From: Ensifer adhaerens
Lineage (GTDB): Bacteria; Pseudomonadota; Alphaproteobacteria; Rhizobiales; Rhizobiaceae
Assembly: GCF_002940685.1 (NCBI RefSeq)
Contig: NZ_PNFP01000001.1
Coordinates: 186,001 to 250,000 of the forward strand
Direction of reading: 5' to 3'
Length of the DNA: 64,000 nucleotides
Numbering within the stretch: position 1 is the stretch's first letter; each line of letters opens with the position of its first letter. Below are positions 8,374 through 17,330 of the stretch, in pieces. The translations under genes were made by a program, and so were the position numbers. Below the pieces are notes generated by a model. The model was not told the origin of the DNA and searched no databases. It saw only the letters and a program-made list of their open reading frames with translations.

Positions 8374-8415
8374 GCGCATGCCCCCTGTGCCCGATACGGC
8401 GCTGGGGGCATGCGC
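8374..8415. repeat. Perfect 12-bp inverted repeat between the two poly-Asp genes
   Basis: GCGCATGCCCCC (8374-8385) and GGGGGCATGCGC (8404-8415) are exact reverse complements around an 18-base spacer. It lies in the 256-base gap between the two exported acidic protein genes. There is no T-run, so it is either a transcript-stability or attenuation hairpin or a protein-binding site. Confidence 0.75.
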
Positions 8416-8535
8416 GCCGCTGGCGTTCCCGTAAAGGCTGGAATAGGCTCGCCCCGGCGATTGCCCGCGGCCTGTTCTGCGAGCGCATTGTGAAGACGGA
8501 ACCGGACCTGAGGAGAGCCGCGACAGGATGAAGCC

Positions 8536-9021
8536 ATGGCGATGACACGTCGAGATCTGATCGCGCTCTTCTGCTGCTCGCTCCTGCTTTCGCTCGCGCC
8601 GCGGCCGGGCGGAATGACGGCCCTCGCCGAGGATGACGACGACGATGACGGCGGTTCGGGTGGCGGAGGCGGTTCGGGGGGCGGCGGCTCCGGAAACGAC
8701 GACGATGATGATGGCGACGACGATGACGATGACGCGGATGAAGATGAAGATGAAGACCTCGGGCCAGATGGCGCGGGCAGCGGCCGCCGCAGCGATCAGG
8801 AGCGCGCCCGCGCCGGCGTCGAAAAGGGCGACATCCTGCCGTTGAAGGAAGTTCTGCAATTGGTCGACGAAGACAGATACGGCACGGTCATCGCGGTCGA
8901 TCTCAAGCGATCGGGCGGCAGCGAGATCTACCGGCTGCGCACCCGCGACCGGCAAGGCACGATCCGCAACCTGCGCATCAATGCACGGACCGGCAAGTTC
9001 GTGAACCTGTTCGGTTTTTAA
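8536..9021 (+). CDS. Exported poly-Asp protein with C-terminal PepSY-like domain
   Basis: A 161-residue protein with a signal peptide ending near ALA (about residue 31). A low-complexity region of Asp/Glu runs and Gly-Ser linkers extends to about residue 85. A folded C-terminal domain of about 75 residues has the PepSY pattern: ILPLKEVLQLVDEDRYGTVIAVDL, then EIYRLRTRDRQG, then LRINARTGKFV. PepSY domains are small extracytoplasmic modules often found beside two-component kinases or peptidases. The gene ends 9 bases before the response regulator and is probably co-transcribed with it. Start codons at 8536 and 8542 are both possible. In organisation it recalls the periplasmic inhibitor FeuN next to FeuP/FeuQ in Sinorhizobium, but homology is not shown. 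Confidence 0.8.
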   Translation: MAMTRRDLIALFCCSLLLSLAPRPGGMTALAEDDDDDDGGSGGGGGSGGGGSGNDDDDDGDDDDDDADEDEDEDLGPDGAGSGRRSDQERARAGVEKGDILPLKEVLQLVDEDRYGTVIAVDLKRSGGSEIYRLRTRDRQGTIRNLRINARTGKFVNLFGF

Positions 9022-9030
9022 AGGAGCAGC

Positions 9031-9696
9031 ATGCGGATTCTTCTGGCAGAGGACGATCCCAACATTGCGGCCCATGTGGCGAGCCGGCTGGAGGCGGAAG
9101 GCTACGGCGTCGACACGCTCGCCCATGGCCCGGATGTCTGGGAACAGGGGGAAACCGGCAACTACGCCTTGGTGATCCTCGATCTCGGCCTGCCGGGCAT
9201 GGACGGGCTGTCGATCCTGAAACGCTGGCGACAGGCGGGACTGGAGACGCCAGTCCTGGTGCTGACGGCGCGCGGCTCCTGGATGGAGCGCGTCGACGGT
9301 TTCGATGCCGGGGCGGACGACTATCTGCCGAAACCCTTCCGGGCCGAGGAGCTGCTGGCGCGGCTGCGCGCGCTGTTGCGACGCGCCGGTCCCCGTCTGC
9401 AGTCGGTGCGCGCGGCCGGACGGTTCACGCTCGACGAAGCCGGGCGTCGGGTGACGTTCGACGGCCAGGCGCTCGACCTCAGTCCGCTCGAATATCGCAT
9501 GCTGGCGCTGTTCGTGGAGCGCAAGGGCCAGGTCGTCACGCCGCTCGAACTGGCAAGCCACGTCCAGGGCCGCGACGACGATGCCGCCAAGAATGCGGTC
9601 GAAGCGATGATCGCCCGCCTGCGCAAGAAGACCGAGAGCGGCGCGATCGAAACGCGTCGCGGATTTGGCTATGTCCTGCCGGACGGTGGCGCGTGA
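9031..9696 (+). CDS. OmpR-family response regulator
   Basis: A 221-residue regulator with a receiver domain (residues 1-115) and a winged-helix DNA-binding domain (about 125-219). The acidic pocket (E7, D8, D9), the phosphoacceptor D51 in LVILDLGLPG, T79 and K101 in YLPKPF are all present. The effector domain shows LSPLEYRMLALFVERKGQVVT and the recognition-helix and wing region NAVEAMIARLRKK...RRGFGYVL. It is preceded by AAAGGAGC. Its stop overlaps the kinase start codon by 4 bases, so translation is coupled. The closest familiar type is PhoP/FeuP. It probably controls its own module through the CTGACA repeats at 7690-7706. Confidence 0.94.
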   Translation: MRILLAEDDPNIAAHVASRLEAEGYGVDTLAHGPDVWEQGETGNYALVILDLGLPGMDGLSILKRWRQAGLETPVLVLTARGSWMERVDGFDAGADDYLPKPFRAEELLARLRALLRRAGPRLQSVRAAGRFTLDEAGRRVTFDGQALDLSPLEYRMLALFVERKGQVVTPLELASHVQGRDDDAAKNAVEAMIARLRKKTESGAIETRRGFGYVLPDGGA

Positions 9697-11060
9697 TCCG
9701 CTCGTTGCGGCTGAGGCTCGCGATCGGCGCGTCGATTGCCATCGGCCTGGTTCTGCTGGTGGTCTGGCTCTCCCTGAGCAGGCTTTTCACCGACTACGTC
9801 GCCGGACGCTACCGCGCCGAAATGGCAACGCTCGTCGATACAGTGGCCGCCCAGGTGCGGGTGCGCAACGGCGAACTGGTGCTGCCGCGCGAGCCCGCCG
9901 ATCCGCGCCTCAGCCTGCCGGCCGGCGGCCGCTACTGGCAACTCGACCGTGACGGTGGGCCTCCCCTGCGTTCGCGCTCTCTGTGGGATACGGTGATCGA
10001 CGTCGATCGACCGTCGGCGCCGCGCCACCTGGACTTCCTGCAAGCGGAGGGGCCCGACGGCGCGCCGATCCTGGTCTACCGGCAAGCCCTGACGCTCGGC
10101 GAAGGCGCGGATGCCAAGCCGTTTGCGGTCACTGCCGGCTTTGCGCGCCGCGAACTCGATGATGCACTTTCCGCCTTTCACGGCCGCATCCGGCTGATGT
10201 TGCTGGCGACCGCCTTCGTGCTTGCCGGCGCCGCATTCCTGCAGGGCGCGCTCGGTCTTCTGCCGCTGGCGCGCCTGCGGGAACGTGCCGCCCGCGTCCG
10301 GTCCGGAGAAGAGAAGGATTTTGGTCTGGCCGGCCCGAGCGAAGTGCAGCCGCTCGTCAGCGAAATCAATCTCCTGCTTGCGGAGCGCGCGACGGCGCTG
10401 GCGCAGGCCCGGGCGCGCGCCAGCGACCTTGCCCACGGGTTGAAGACGCCGCTGACGGTGCTGGCGCAGCTTGCCGAAAACCTGCCGGGGGAGCAGCGCG
10501 ACATCGCCCTCGAACAGGTCGATCTCGTACGCCAGCGCGCCGACCGTCAGCTCCAGGCGGCCCGCATGGGCGTCGAGCGCATGGCAACGACCTTGATCGC
10601 CGATCTCGGCAACAAGCTGGTCAGCGTCCTGCGTCCAGTGACGGCCGAGCGCGCTATCGTCTGGGAGGTCGACATCGATCCGTCGCTCTCGCTCGACGTC
10701 GATCCGGCCGACCTTGCCGAATGTCTCGGCAACCTGCTCGACAATGCCGCCAAATGGGCGCGGGCGCGCATCCGCCTCTCGGCGGACGTGGTCGACGGGC
10801 GCGTGCGGATCACCGTCGGTGACGACGGGCCGGGCATTGCCGAGCGCGACCGCAAGCAAGCGACGCGTCGCGGAGCCCATGGCGCCGATGCCGGGCCGGG
10901 CCAGGTGTCCGGCAACGGCCTGGGGCTGGCCATCAGCGCCGACATAGCAGAAGCCTACGGCGCGAACATGTCGCTTGGGCAGTCGGCTCTCGGCGGCCTC
11001 GAGGTCGCATTGATATTCGACGTCGTTGGCGGCGGCCGTCGCCCGCGCGATCCGGTTTAG
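9693..11060 (+). CDS. PhoQ/FeuQ-like sensor histidine kinase
   Basis: A 455-residue inner-membrane kinase. Membrane segments lie at about 11-29 and 168-190 and flank a periplasmic sensor domain of about 135 residues. The H-box reads DLAHGLKTPLTVL with phosphoacceptor H248, the form typical of the PhoQ and FeuQ groups. The N-box is CLGNLLDNAAKWA (N344, N348), G1 is DDGPGI and G2 is GNGLGLA, so all catalytic elements are intact. The GTG start at 9693 overlaps the response regulator stop (GTGA). With two exported poly-Asp proteins encoded just upstream, a role in sensing cations or cationic compounds in the periplasm is a reasonable inference, but the signal is unknown. Confidence 0.93.
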   Translation: MIRSLRLRLAIGASIAIGLVLLVVWLSLSRLFTDYVAGRYRAEMATLVDTVAAQVRVRNGELVLPREPADPRLSLPAGGRYWQLDRDGGPPLRSRSLWDTVIDVDRPSAPRHLDFLQAEGPDGAPILVYRQALTLGEGADAKPFAVTAGFARRELDDALSAFHGRIRLMLLATAFVLAGAAFLQGALGLLPLARLRERAARVRSGEEKDFGLAGPSEVQPLVSEINLLLAERATALAQARARASDLAHGLKTPLTVLAQLAENLPGEQRDIALEQVDLVRQRADRQLQAARMGVERMATTLIADLGNKLVSVLRPVTAERAIVWEVDIDPSLSLDVDPADLAECLGNLLDNAAKWARARIRLSADVVDGRVRITVGDDGPGIAERDRKQATRRGAHGADAGPGQVSGNGLGLAISADIAEAYGANMSLGQSALGGLEVALIFDVVGGGRRPRDPV

Positions 11061-11147
11061 CGCGCAACGCGTCGTCGCAAAAGGCGGACTATGCATTCGG
11101 CCGAGGCACTCCATCGCCGCTTGCAGCCCGCCTCTTCGATTCCCCAG

Positions 11148-11176
11148 TTGCGCTTTTCGGGATGTGCGGTTATAAG
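11148..11176 (+). promoter_or_regulatory. Candidate sigma-70-type promoter of rpmI-rplT
   Basis: TTGCGC (11148-11153) and TATAAG (11171-11176) with 17-base spacing lie about 105 bases before rpmI. They leave a roughly 100-base leader that could carry ribosomal-protein feedback structure. The preceding gene ends at 11060, so a separate promoter for the ribosomal genes is expected. Confidence 0.45.
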
Positions 11177-11279
11177 CCCCCGTCCGAACGGTCCGGCAGG
11201 GCATGCCGTGGCCGTTCTTAACGCTGGAAATGGACCTCGTCTGTCCGTTTCGATTACTTAAGAACAATGGAGTAGCAAA

Positions 11280-11483
11280 ATGCCCAAGATGAAGACGAAA
11301 TCGTCTGCCAAGAAGCGGTTCAAGATCACCGCCACCGGCAAGGTTCGTGCAGCAGCTGCTGGCAAGCGCCACGGCATGATCAAGCGTACCAACAAGTTCA
11401 TCCGCGACGCGCGTGGAACCATGGTTCTCGCCGAGCCTGACGGCAAGAAGGTCGTCAAGAACTACCTGCCGAACGGTCTCTAA
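11280..11483 (+). CDS. rpmI: Large ribosomal subunit protein bL35
   Basis: A 67-residue basic protein with the bL35 signature ([21 protein letters not shown] and [18 protein letters not shown]). It is a component of the 50S subunit. It is followed after 39 bases by rplT, the standard pairing. In many bacteria infC precedes rpmI directly. Here about 3.7 kb holding a terminator and a four-gene two-component module separates them, so rpmI must have its own promoter; a candidate is at 11148. Confidence 0.98.
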   Translation: MPKMKTKSSAKKRFKITATGKVRAAAAGKRHGMIKRTNKFIRDARGTMVLAEPDGKKVVKNYLPNGL

Positions 11484-11522
11484 GACTTTCAGGCATATTG
11501 GACACGTTAAGGAGATCATGAC

Positions 11523-11927
11523 ATGGCACGTGTAAAACGCGGCGTAACCGCTCACGCCAAGCACAAGAAGACGCTGAAGGCAGCCAAGGGCTTCTACGGC
11601 CGTCGCAAGAACACCATCCGCGCTGCAAAGGCTGCGGTTGACCGTTCGAAGCAGTACGCTTACCGCGACCGCAAGGTCAACAAGCGCAACTTCCGCGCTC
11701 TCTGGATCCAGCGCATCAACGCTGCCGTCCGCGAATTCGGCCTGACCTACGGCCGCTTCATCGACGGCCTGAACAAGGCTGGCATCGAAGTCGACCGCAA
11801 GGTTCTGTCCGACATGGCTATCCATGAGCCGGCAGCATTCGGCGCCCTCGTCGAAGCTTCCAAGAAGGCGCTCGCCTATCTCAAGGAAGCCGGCACGGCA
11901 AACGAGTTTGAAAGCGCTGTTCGTTAA
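11523..11927 (+). CDS. rplT: Large ribosomal subunit protein bL20
   Basis: A 134-residue bL20 with the basic N-terminal extension ([30 protein letters not shown]) that binds 23S rRNA, and the globular domain ([21 protein letters not shown]). It is an early assembly protein of the 50S subunit. It is co-transcribed with rpmI, with AAGGAG before the start. In other bacteria bL20 represses its own operon by binding a leader; I see no recognisable copy of that leader, but the 100-base upstream region of rpmI is long enough for one. Confidence 0.98.
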   Translation: MARVKRGVTAHAKHKKTLKAAKGFYGRRKNTIRAAKAAVDRSKQYAYRDRKVNKRNFRALWIQRINAAVREFGLTYGRFIDGLNKAGIEVDRKVLSDMAIHEPAAFGALVEASKKALAYLKEAGTANEFESAVR

Positions 11928-11968
11928 GCCAGCGTTTTCCCAAAACCGTTCTTGAAATTTGTTGGGAA

Positions 11969-11999
11969 ACCCGCGCTGGCAGGGCTGGCGCGGGTTTTT
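11969..11999 (+). terminator. Rho-independent terminator of rpmI-rplT
   Basis: CCCGCGC (from 11970) pairs with GCGCGGG (11988-11994), and the inner bases extend the stem loosely. TTTTTC follows. It lies about 45 bases past the rplT stop. Confidence 0.82.
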
Positions 12000-12072
12000 C
12001 TTGTTCTGCGGGAAGAAAGTGCACCACGATCGAAGGGGACCATCGGCAGTCCCGAAGCTTGATGACGACGAC

Positions 12073-12846
12073 ATGAAGGCTCTGCTGGTAGCGCTAGCCA
12101 CCGGCCGGGGGCGCGTCGAGCGCTGCGACCTCAAGGATCGCATGGTCTGGATCAAGCGCTACCGGCGTCCCGGCCCCCGTCTTGGGCTGCGCGCGCAGGC
12201 CTTCGTCGCCCGGATCGGCGGGATCCCGGTGCTGTCGCCGTCCCCGCTTCTTGATGTCGAGGGCATGATCGAGCGCGAAGTTCGCCAGATCGCGATCTTT
12301 TCGGCGGCCGGTTTCAAGACGCCGGACGTCATCTACCGTGGGCCGAAGGTGCTGGTTCTCTCCCATCTTGGCCTGCCGATCAGCAAGCATATGGGGCCGC
12401 TGCGCGACAGCGATGCCGATGCTCACGATCAGCTTCTGGTGCGCTGCGCCGCGGAACTCGGGCGCCTGCACCGCGCGGGCCTCTGCCATGGACGTCCGCA
12501 TCCACGCGATTTCATCCTTGAGGACGGCGAATTCGGTTTCCTCGATTTCGAGGAGGTGCCTGCAAGCGTGATGCCTCTGGCAACCGCCCAGGCGCGTGAC
12601 CTCTGGCTCCTGTTCCTGCAGGTGGCGAGCCGGGCCTTGCAGCCGCAAACCCCGGCCGCGGCCTTTGCCGCCTGGAAACGCGCAGCCCCGGTGGAAGCCA
12701 CCAGGGCGCTTTGCGAGATCATGCCGCTCTTCATTCGCTTCCTGCCGCTGGCGCGCTTGCTGCTGCGCATCCGGCAGGGCAACGACATCATCCGCTTCGT
12801 CGCTGCCACGGACTATCTGGCGGGTGCAACCCAATCACATTCCTGA
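12073..12846 (+). CDS. Protein-kinase-fold (Kdo kinase/RIO-like) protein with altered catalytic loop
   Basis: About 257 residues resembling small prokaryotic kinases of the InaA/Kdo-kinase/RIO type; such rhizobial genes are often mislabelled serine/threonine phosphatase. The N-lobe lysine region ([11 protein letters not shown]) and a helix-rich C-lobe are visible. The catalytic loop reads [12 protein letters not shown] where a canonical kinase has HGDLHxxN, so the catalytic Asp position is Arg and the metal-binding Asn position is Asp. The DFG-like segment FLDFEE keeps its Asp. It could be a pseudokinase or a family with its own chemistry. The start is uncertain: ATG 12073 is chosen, but GTG 12019 with GGGAAGAA upstream is possible. 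It lies between the rplT terminator and pheS. Confidence 0.7.
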   Translation: MKALLVALATGRGRVERCDLKDRMVWIKRYRRPGPRLGLRAQAFVARIGGIPVLSPSPLLDVEGMIEREVRQIAIFSAAGFKTPDVIYRGPKVLVLSHLGLPISKHMGPLRDSDADAHDQLLVRCAAELGRLHRAGLCHGRPHPRDFILEDGEFGFLDFEEVPASVMPLATAQARDLWLLFLQVASRALQPQTPAAAFAAWKRAAPVEATRALCEIMPLFIRFLPLARLLLRIRQGNDIIRFVAATDYLAGATQSHS

Positions 12847-12898
12847 ACACAAGAACCGATATAGAACCGAACCCATTCCCGCATCGAGGCAGGACAGA

Positions 12899-13981
12899 AT
12901 GAGCGAACTGGAAACACTGGAACGGACACTGCTGGCGGATATCGATGCCGCTGGCGACGAAGGATCGATCGAGGCGGTGCGCGTCAACGCGCTCGGCAAG
13001 AAGGGCTCGATCTCCGAGCTCCTGAAGACGCTCGGCACCATGACGCCGGAAGAGCGCCAGACCCGTGGAGCGCAGATCAACGCGCTGAAGAACACGGTGG
13101 CCGAAGCGATCGCCGCCCGCAAGTCGGCGTTGAAGGATCAGGCGATCGCCGAGCGCCTGGCGCGCGAGACCGTCGATATCAGCCTGCCGGTGCGCTCGTC
13201 GCCGGCCGAGCGCGGCCGCATTCATCCGATCAGCCAGATCGTCGACGAGATCACCGCGATCTTCGGCGACATGGGCTTCTCGATCGCCGAAGGTCCCGAC
13301 ATCGAGACCGACTACTACAACTTCACGGCGCTGAATTTCCCCGAGGGTCACCCGGCCCGCGAGATGCATGACACCTTCTTCTTCAACCCCGATGAGAAGG
13401 GCGAACGCAAGGTGCTGCGCACCCACACCTCGCCGGTGCAGATCCGCACCATGGAAGCGCAGAAGCCGCCGATCCGCATCATCATCCCCGGCAAGACCTA
13501 TCGCCAGGATTCCGATGCGACCCACTCGCCGATGTTCCATCAGGTCGAGGGCCTGGTCATCGACAAGACCGCGAATGTCGCCAACATGCGCTGGGTGCTG
13601 GAAGAATTCTGCAAGGCCTTCTTCGAGGTCGACCAGGTAACGATGCGCTTCCGCCCGTCGTTCTTCCCCTTCACCGAGCCGTCCTTCGAGGTCGATATCC
13701 AGTGCGACCGCTCCGGCCCGATCGTCAAGTTCGGCGAAGGCACCGACTGGATGGAGATCCTCGGCTGCGGCATGGTGCATCCGAACGTGTTGCGCGCCGG
13801 CGGGCTCGATCCGGACGAGTACCAGGGCTTTGCCTGGGGCATGGGCCTCGATCGCATCGCCATGCTGAAATACGGCATGCCGGACCTGCGTGACTTCTTT
13901 AACGCCGACGTTCGCTGGATGACCCATTACGGCTTCCGCCCGCTGGACATGCCGACCCTGTTCGGCGGTCTTTCGGCCTGA
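12899..13981 (+). CDS. pheS: Phenylalanyl-tRNA synthetase alpha subunit
   Basis: A 360-residue catalytic subunit of the heterotetrameric class IIc synthetase. An N-terminal coiled-coil arm (residues 1-85) is followed by the catalytic core with motif 1 ([19 protein letters not shown]), motif 2 (TSPVQIRTM...[18 protein letters not shown]) and motif 3 ([22 protein letters not shown]). The frame is open further upstream, but ATG 12899 gives the standard MSELETLE start. It is followed 33 bases later by pheT, the usual operon. Confidence 0.98.
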   Translation: MSELETLERTLLADIDAAGDEGSIEAVRVNALGKKGSISELLKTLGTMTPEERQTRGAQINALKNTVAEAIAARKSALKDQAIAERLARETVDISLPVRSSPAERGRIHPISQIVDEITAIFGDMGFSIAEGPDIETDYYNFTALNFPEGHPAREMHDTFFFNPDEKGERKVLRTHTSPVQIRTMEAQKPPIRIIIPGKTYRQDSDATHSPMFHQVEGLVIDKTANVANMRWVLEEFCKAFFEVDQVTMRFRPSFFPFTEPSFEVDIQCDRSGPIVKFGEGTDWMEILGCGMVHPNVLRAGGLDPDEYQGFAWGMGLDRIAMLKYGMPDLRDFFNADVRWMTHYGFRPLDMPTLFGGLSA

Positions 13982-14014
13982 TCGCGCAGAAAAAAATAGG
14001 AAACAGGTGAAATC

Positions 14015-16441
14015 ATGAAATTCACGCTCTCCTGGCTCAAGGACCATCTGGAAACCGACGCCACGCTCGACGAAATCTGCGCCCGCCTGACGATGATCGG
14101 GCTTGAGGTCGAAGACGTCGACGACAAGGCCGCCTTCAAGCCCTTCGTCATCGCCAAGGTCGTTTCGGCCGAGCAGCATCCGAATGCCGACAAACTGCGC
14201 GTGCTGATGGTCGACACCGGCAACGGCGCTCCGATCCAGGTCGTCTGCGGCGCGCCGAATGCGCGTGCCGGTCTCGTCGGCGCCTTTGCCGCCCCCGGCA
14301 CCTATGTTCCCGGCATCGACGTGACGCTGGCCGTCGGCACCATCCGTGGCGTCGAAAGCCGCGGCATGATGTGCTCCGAAAAGGAACTGCAGATCTCCGA
14401 CGACCACAATGGCATCATCGACCTGCCTGAAGATGCGCCCGTCGGCACGAGCTATGCCGCTTACGCCGGCCTCGACGATCCGATGATCGAGATCAACCTC
14501 ACCCCCAACCGCCCGGACTGCACCAGCGTCTACGGCATCGCCCGTGACCTCGCCGCCTCCGGCCTCGGCACGCTGAAGGCGCGGCCTGCGCCGTCCTTCG
14601 CCATCGACGGCGACACGCCGGTGAAGCTCGCGCTCGATCTGGGCGAAGACACCCATCTCTGCCCCGGTTTCTCGCTGCGGCTGGTGCGCGGCGTCAAGAA
14701 CGGCCCGTCGCCGAAGTGGATGCAGCAGCGGCTGCTGGCGATCGGCCTGCGCCCGATCAATGCACTGGTCGACATCACCAACTACATGACCTTCGACCAG
14801 GGCCGTCCGATGCACGTCTTCGACGCCGCCAAGGTCAAGGGCAACCTGACCGTCCGCCGCGCCAAGGACGGCGAGACGGTGCTGGCGCTCGACCAGCGCG
14901 AATACAAGCTCGGCCCGACCAATGTCGTCATCGCCGACGAAAAGGCGATCGAATCGATCGGCGGCGTCATGGGTGGCGAGCATTCCGGCTGCGACGAGAA
15001 CACCACCGACGTCTTGATCGAATCGGCGCTCTGGGACCCGATGAACATCGCCAAGACCGGCCGCACGCTCGGCATCATCACCGATGCGCGCTACCGCTTC
15101 GAGCGTGGCGTCGACCCGGAATACATGGTGCCCGGCCTCGAGCGTACCACCGAGCTGGTGCTCGAACTCTGCGGCGGCACGGCGGCCAAGGCGGAAGTGG
15201 TCGGCTATGCCGGCTATACCGCGAAGATCGTCGATTTCCCTGTTTCCGAAGTGAAGCGGCTGACCGGCCTCGAAGTCTCCTCGGAAGAGAGCGTCTCGAT
15301 CCTGAAGAAGCTCGGCTTCGGCGTTGAAGGTTCCGGCGAGCGCTTCAAGGTCTCGGTTCCGTCCTGGCGCCCGGATGTCGACGGCAAGGCCGATCTCGTC
15401 GAAGAGGTCATGCGCATCCACGGCGTCGACAACATCGTCGCCGCCCCGCTGCCGAGCCATGGCACCGTCAACGGCAAGATCCTGACGACGCTGCAGATCC
15501 GCACGCGCCTTGCCAAGCGGGCGCTGGCCAGCCGCGGCATGCTGGAAGCGGTCACCTGGTCGTTCATCTCCGAAGAGCAGGCGAAGCTCTTCGGCGGCGG
15601 TGCGCCGGCGCTGAAGCTCGCCAACCCGATCGCCTCGGACATGTCGGACATGCGTCCGTCACTGCTGCCGGGCCTGTTGACGGCTGCCCAGCGCAATGCC
15701 GACAAGGGCTTCGGCGACGTCGCGCTCTTTGAAGTCTCGGGCACCTATGAAGGCGATACGCCGGAGGCCCAGCGCCGCGTTGCCGGCGGCATCCGTCGCG
15801 GCACGGCCTCGCTCAACGGCGCCGCACGCCTCTGGTCGAATGCGACCAAGGGCGGCGGCAAGCCGGTCGACGTCTTCGACGCCAAGGCCGATGCCATGGC
15901 CGTGCTCGAAGCCTGCGGCGTGCCGATGGGCAACGTCCAGTTCGAGCCGGGCGGTCCCGCCTGGTACCATCCGGGCCGCTCGGGCACGATCAAGCTTGGC
16001 CCGAAGATCGTTCTCGGCACCTTCGGCGAGTTCCATCCGAAGACGCTCGAAGCGCTCGACGTTTCCGGTGCTTTGTGCGGCTTCGAGATCTATGTCGACG
16101 CGATGGCGGAGCCGAAGAAGAAGGCGACCCGCACGAAGCCGGCGCTCGACCTCTCGCCGTTCCAGGCGGTCAAGCGCGACTTCGCCTTCGTCGTCGACAA
16201 GGCGGTGGAAGCGGGCGCCATCCTGCGGGCGGCATCCGGCGCCGACCGCAAGCTGGTGACCGGCGTCAGCGTCTTCGACGTGTTCGAAGGTGCGTCGCTT
16301 GGCGAAGGCAAGAAGTCGATCGCCATCGAAGTGACCATCCAGCCGGTCGAGCGCACGCTGACCGACGAGGATTTCGAGGCGCTCACCGCCAAGATCGTCG
16401 CCAATGTGACGAAGACGACCGGCGGCGTGCTGCGCGCCTGA
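14015..16441 (+). CDS. pheT: Phenylalanyl-tRNA synthetase beta subunit
   Basis: An 808-residue beta subunit of full length. In order it has the N-terminal domain ([14 protein letters not shown]), a tRNA-binding EMAP/OB domain (residues about 40-155), the B3/B4 editing domain ([20 protein letters not shown] through about 400), B5, a catalytic-like core, and the C-terminal ferredoxin-fold anticodon-binding domain ([16 protein letters not shown]). It pairs with PheS to charge tRNA-Phe and to edit mischarged tyrosine. A strong bidirectional terminator follows. Confidence 0.98.
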   Translation: MKFTLSWLKDHLETDATLDEICARLTMIGLEVEDVDDKAAFKPFVIAKVVSAEQHPNADKLRVLMVDTGNGAPIQVVCGAPNARAGLVGAFAAPGTYVPGIDVTLAVGTIRGVESRGMMCSEKELQISDDHNGIIDLPEDAPVGTSYAAYAGLDDPMIEINLTPNRPDCTSVYGIARDLAASGLGTLKARPAPSFAIDGDTPVKLALDLGEDTHLCPGFSLRLVRGVKNGPSPKWMQQRLLAIGLRPINALVDITNYMTFDQGRPMHVFDAAKVKGNLTVRRAKDGETVLALDQREYKLGPTNVVIADEKAIESIGGVMGGEHSGCDENTTDVLIESALWDPMNIAKTGRTLGIITDARYRFERGVDPEYMVPGLERTTELVLELCGGTAAKAEVVGYAGYTAKIVDFPVSEVKRLTGLEVSSEESVSILKKLGFGVEGSGERFKVSVPSWRPDVDGKADLVEEVMRIHGVDNIVAAPLPSHGTVNGKILTTLQIRTRLAKRALASRGMLEAVTWSFISEEQAKLFGGGAPALKLANPIASDMSDMRPSLLPGLLTAAQRNADKGFGDVALFEVSGTYEGDTPEAQRRVAGGIRRGTASLNGAARLWSNATKGGGKPVDVFDAKADAMAVLEACGVPMGNVQFEPGGPAWYHPGRSGTIKLGPKIVLGTFGEFHPKTLEALDVSGALCGFEIYVDAMAEPKKKATRTKPALDLSPFQAVKRDFAFVVDKAVEAGAILRAASGADRKLVTGVSVFDVFEGASLGEGKKSIAIEVTIQPVERTLTDEDFEALTAKIVANVTKTTGGVLRA

Positions 16442-16466
16442 TCCGAAAACGACAAGACGCATGCCG

Positions 16467-16495
16467 AAAGGGCCGCTGCATCGCAGCGGCCCTTT
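16467..16495. terminator. Bidirectional terminator between pheT and the VOC gene
   Basis: A perfect 13-bp stem, AAAGGGCCGCTGC / GCAGCGGCCCTTT, with a 3-base loop. It lies between convergent genes. The T-run is short (3) on each side. Confidence 0.85.
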
Positions 16496-16506
16496 CTCGT
16501 TCGATC

Positions 16507-16908
16507 TCAGCCCATACGCTGCATCAACTCGATGCGGTTGCCGAAGGGGTCGCTGACATAGCACCTGCGGTAGCCGGCAAGCGGCTCACCTTCGCCGATC
16601 GTCACGCCGCCGGCTTCGAGCCTGAGGGTCATCCGCTCGAGATCGTCGACGAGGAACGCCGGATGGGCCTTGCGCGCCGGCACGAACGCCCGGTCGATGC
16701 CGAGATGCAGGCGGATGCTGCCTTGCTCGAACCAGCAGCCGCCACGGGCAAGAAGGTTGGCCGGCTTGGCAATCTCCGTCAGCCCGAGCAGGACGCCGTA
16801 AAAGCCGCGGGCCAGGTCTTCGCCGCCTTCCGGTATCGCGAGCTGCACATGCTCGATGGCGATGAGGCGGCCGGTCGCGGCGGCGGGAGAGGGGCCCGGT
16901 TTCGTCAT
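16507..16908 (-). CDS. VOC-family (glyoxalase/bleomycin resistance-like) protein
   Basis: A 133-residue single VOC fold with paired beta-alpha-beta-beta-beta modules (IEHVQLAIPEGGEDLARGFYGVLLGL near the N-terminus, YVSDPFGNRIELMQ at the end). The metal-ligand positions look partly kept: His in EHVQLAI, His in SIRLHLGI, Glu in RIELM. Such proteins usually bind a metal and act in dioxygenase, lyase or resistance chemistry; no substrate can be named. The start codon overlaps the stop of the upstream NTF2-like gene by 4 bases, so the two are translated together. Confidence 0.85.
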   Translation of the reverse strand: MTKPGPSPAAATGRLIAIEHVQLAIPEGGEDLARGFYGVLLGLTEIAKPANLLARGGCWFEQGSIRLHLGIDRAFVPARKAHPAFLVDDLERMTLRLEAGGVTIGEGEPLAGYRRCYVSDPFGNRIELMQRMG

Positions 16909-17267
16909 CCGGCGTGCAGGTGATAGATCTTGTTGACGATCACCCAGCGCCCGTCGATCTTCACCAGCGACAGATAATCGGAGAAACGCTCGCCGGCAAA
17001 GCTGTCGACGACCTTCACCGTGGCGGCGTCGCCGGTGATGTCGATCATCTGCACGTCCATTTCCGGCTGGCTACCGGGCGGCGAAGCACCGGTGTCGAGG
17101 ATCGCCTTGATGAAGCCGTCACGTGTCATCCATTCGAGCGCGCCCTTGTAGTTGCCGATGATCGCGGCATCGGGATGGAACGCCTTGCGCAGCGCCCCCT
17201 CGTTGGCAAAGGCCATGCCATCGACATAGAGGTGCACCACTGCACTGATCGCCTGCTCGTCGGACAT
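16905..17267 (-). CDS. NTF2-like / lumazine-binding-like protein
   Basis: A 120-residue SnoaL/NTF2-like alpha+beta barrel of the type often annotated as putative lumazine-binding. The order is an N-terminal helix (DEQAISAVVHLYVDGMAFAN), a segment FHPDAAIIGNYKG, and C-terminal strands (VKVVDSFAGERFSDYLSLVKIDGRWVIVNKIYHLH). Members are cone-shaped hydrolases or isomerases, or ligand carriers; no catalytic assignment is possible. It is the first gene of a two-gene operon with the VOC protein (4-base overlap). The upstream aldo/keto reductase gene on the same strand is about 100 bases away, across a hairpin. Confidence 0.82.
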   Translation of the reverse strand: MSDEQAISAVVHLYVDGMAFANEGALRKAFHPDAAIIGNYKGALEWMTRDGFIKAILDTGASPPGSQPEMDVQMIDITGDAATVKVVDSFAGERFSDYLSLVKIDGRWVIVNKIYHLHAG

Positions 17268-17330
17268 CCCCGTGCCTCCCCAGTTGCTTGTAGCTCAGAG
17301 GTAGTGCGTTCGGCGGGAATTTCGATGGGC

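Noticed and set aside
9669-12155. 828-codon minus-strand frame opposite the kinase, rpmI and rplT
   Set aside because: It runs antisense through four well-supported genes and has no domain; long antisense frames are expected in GC-rich DNA.
12788-15460. 890-codon minus-strand frame opposite pheS and pheT
   Set aside because: Low-complexity composition and exact antisense to two essential synthetase genes.
17288-17330. Intact tRNA gene
   Set aside because: Only a D-arm-like and a weak T-loop-like segment are present; no acceptor stem pairs and the anticodon arm is missing.
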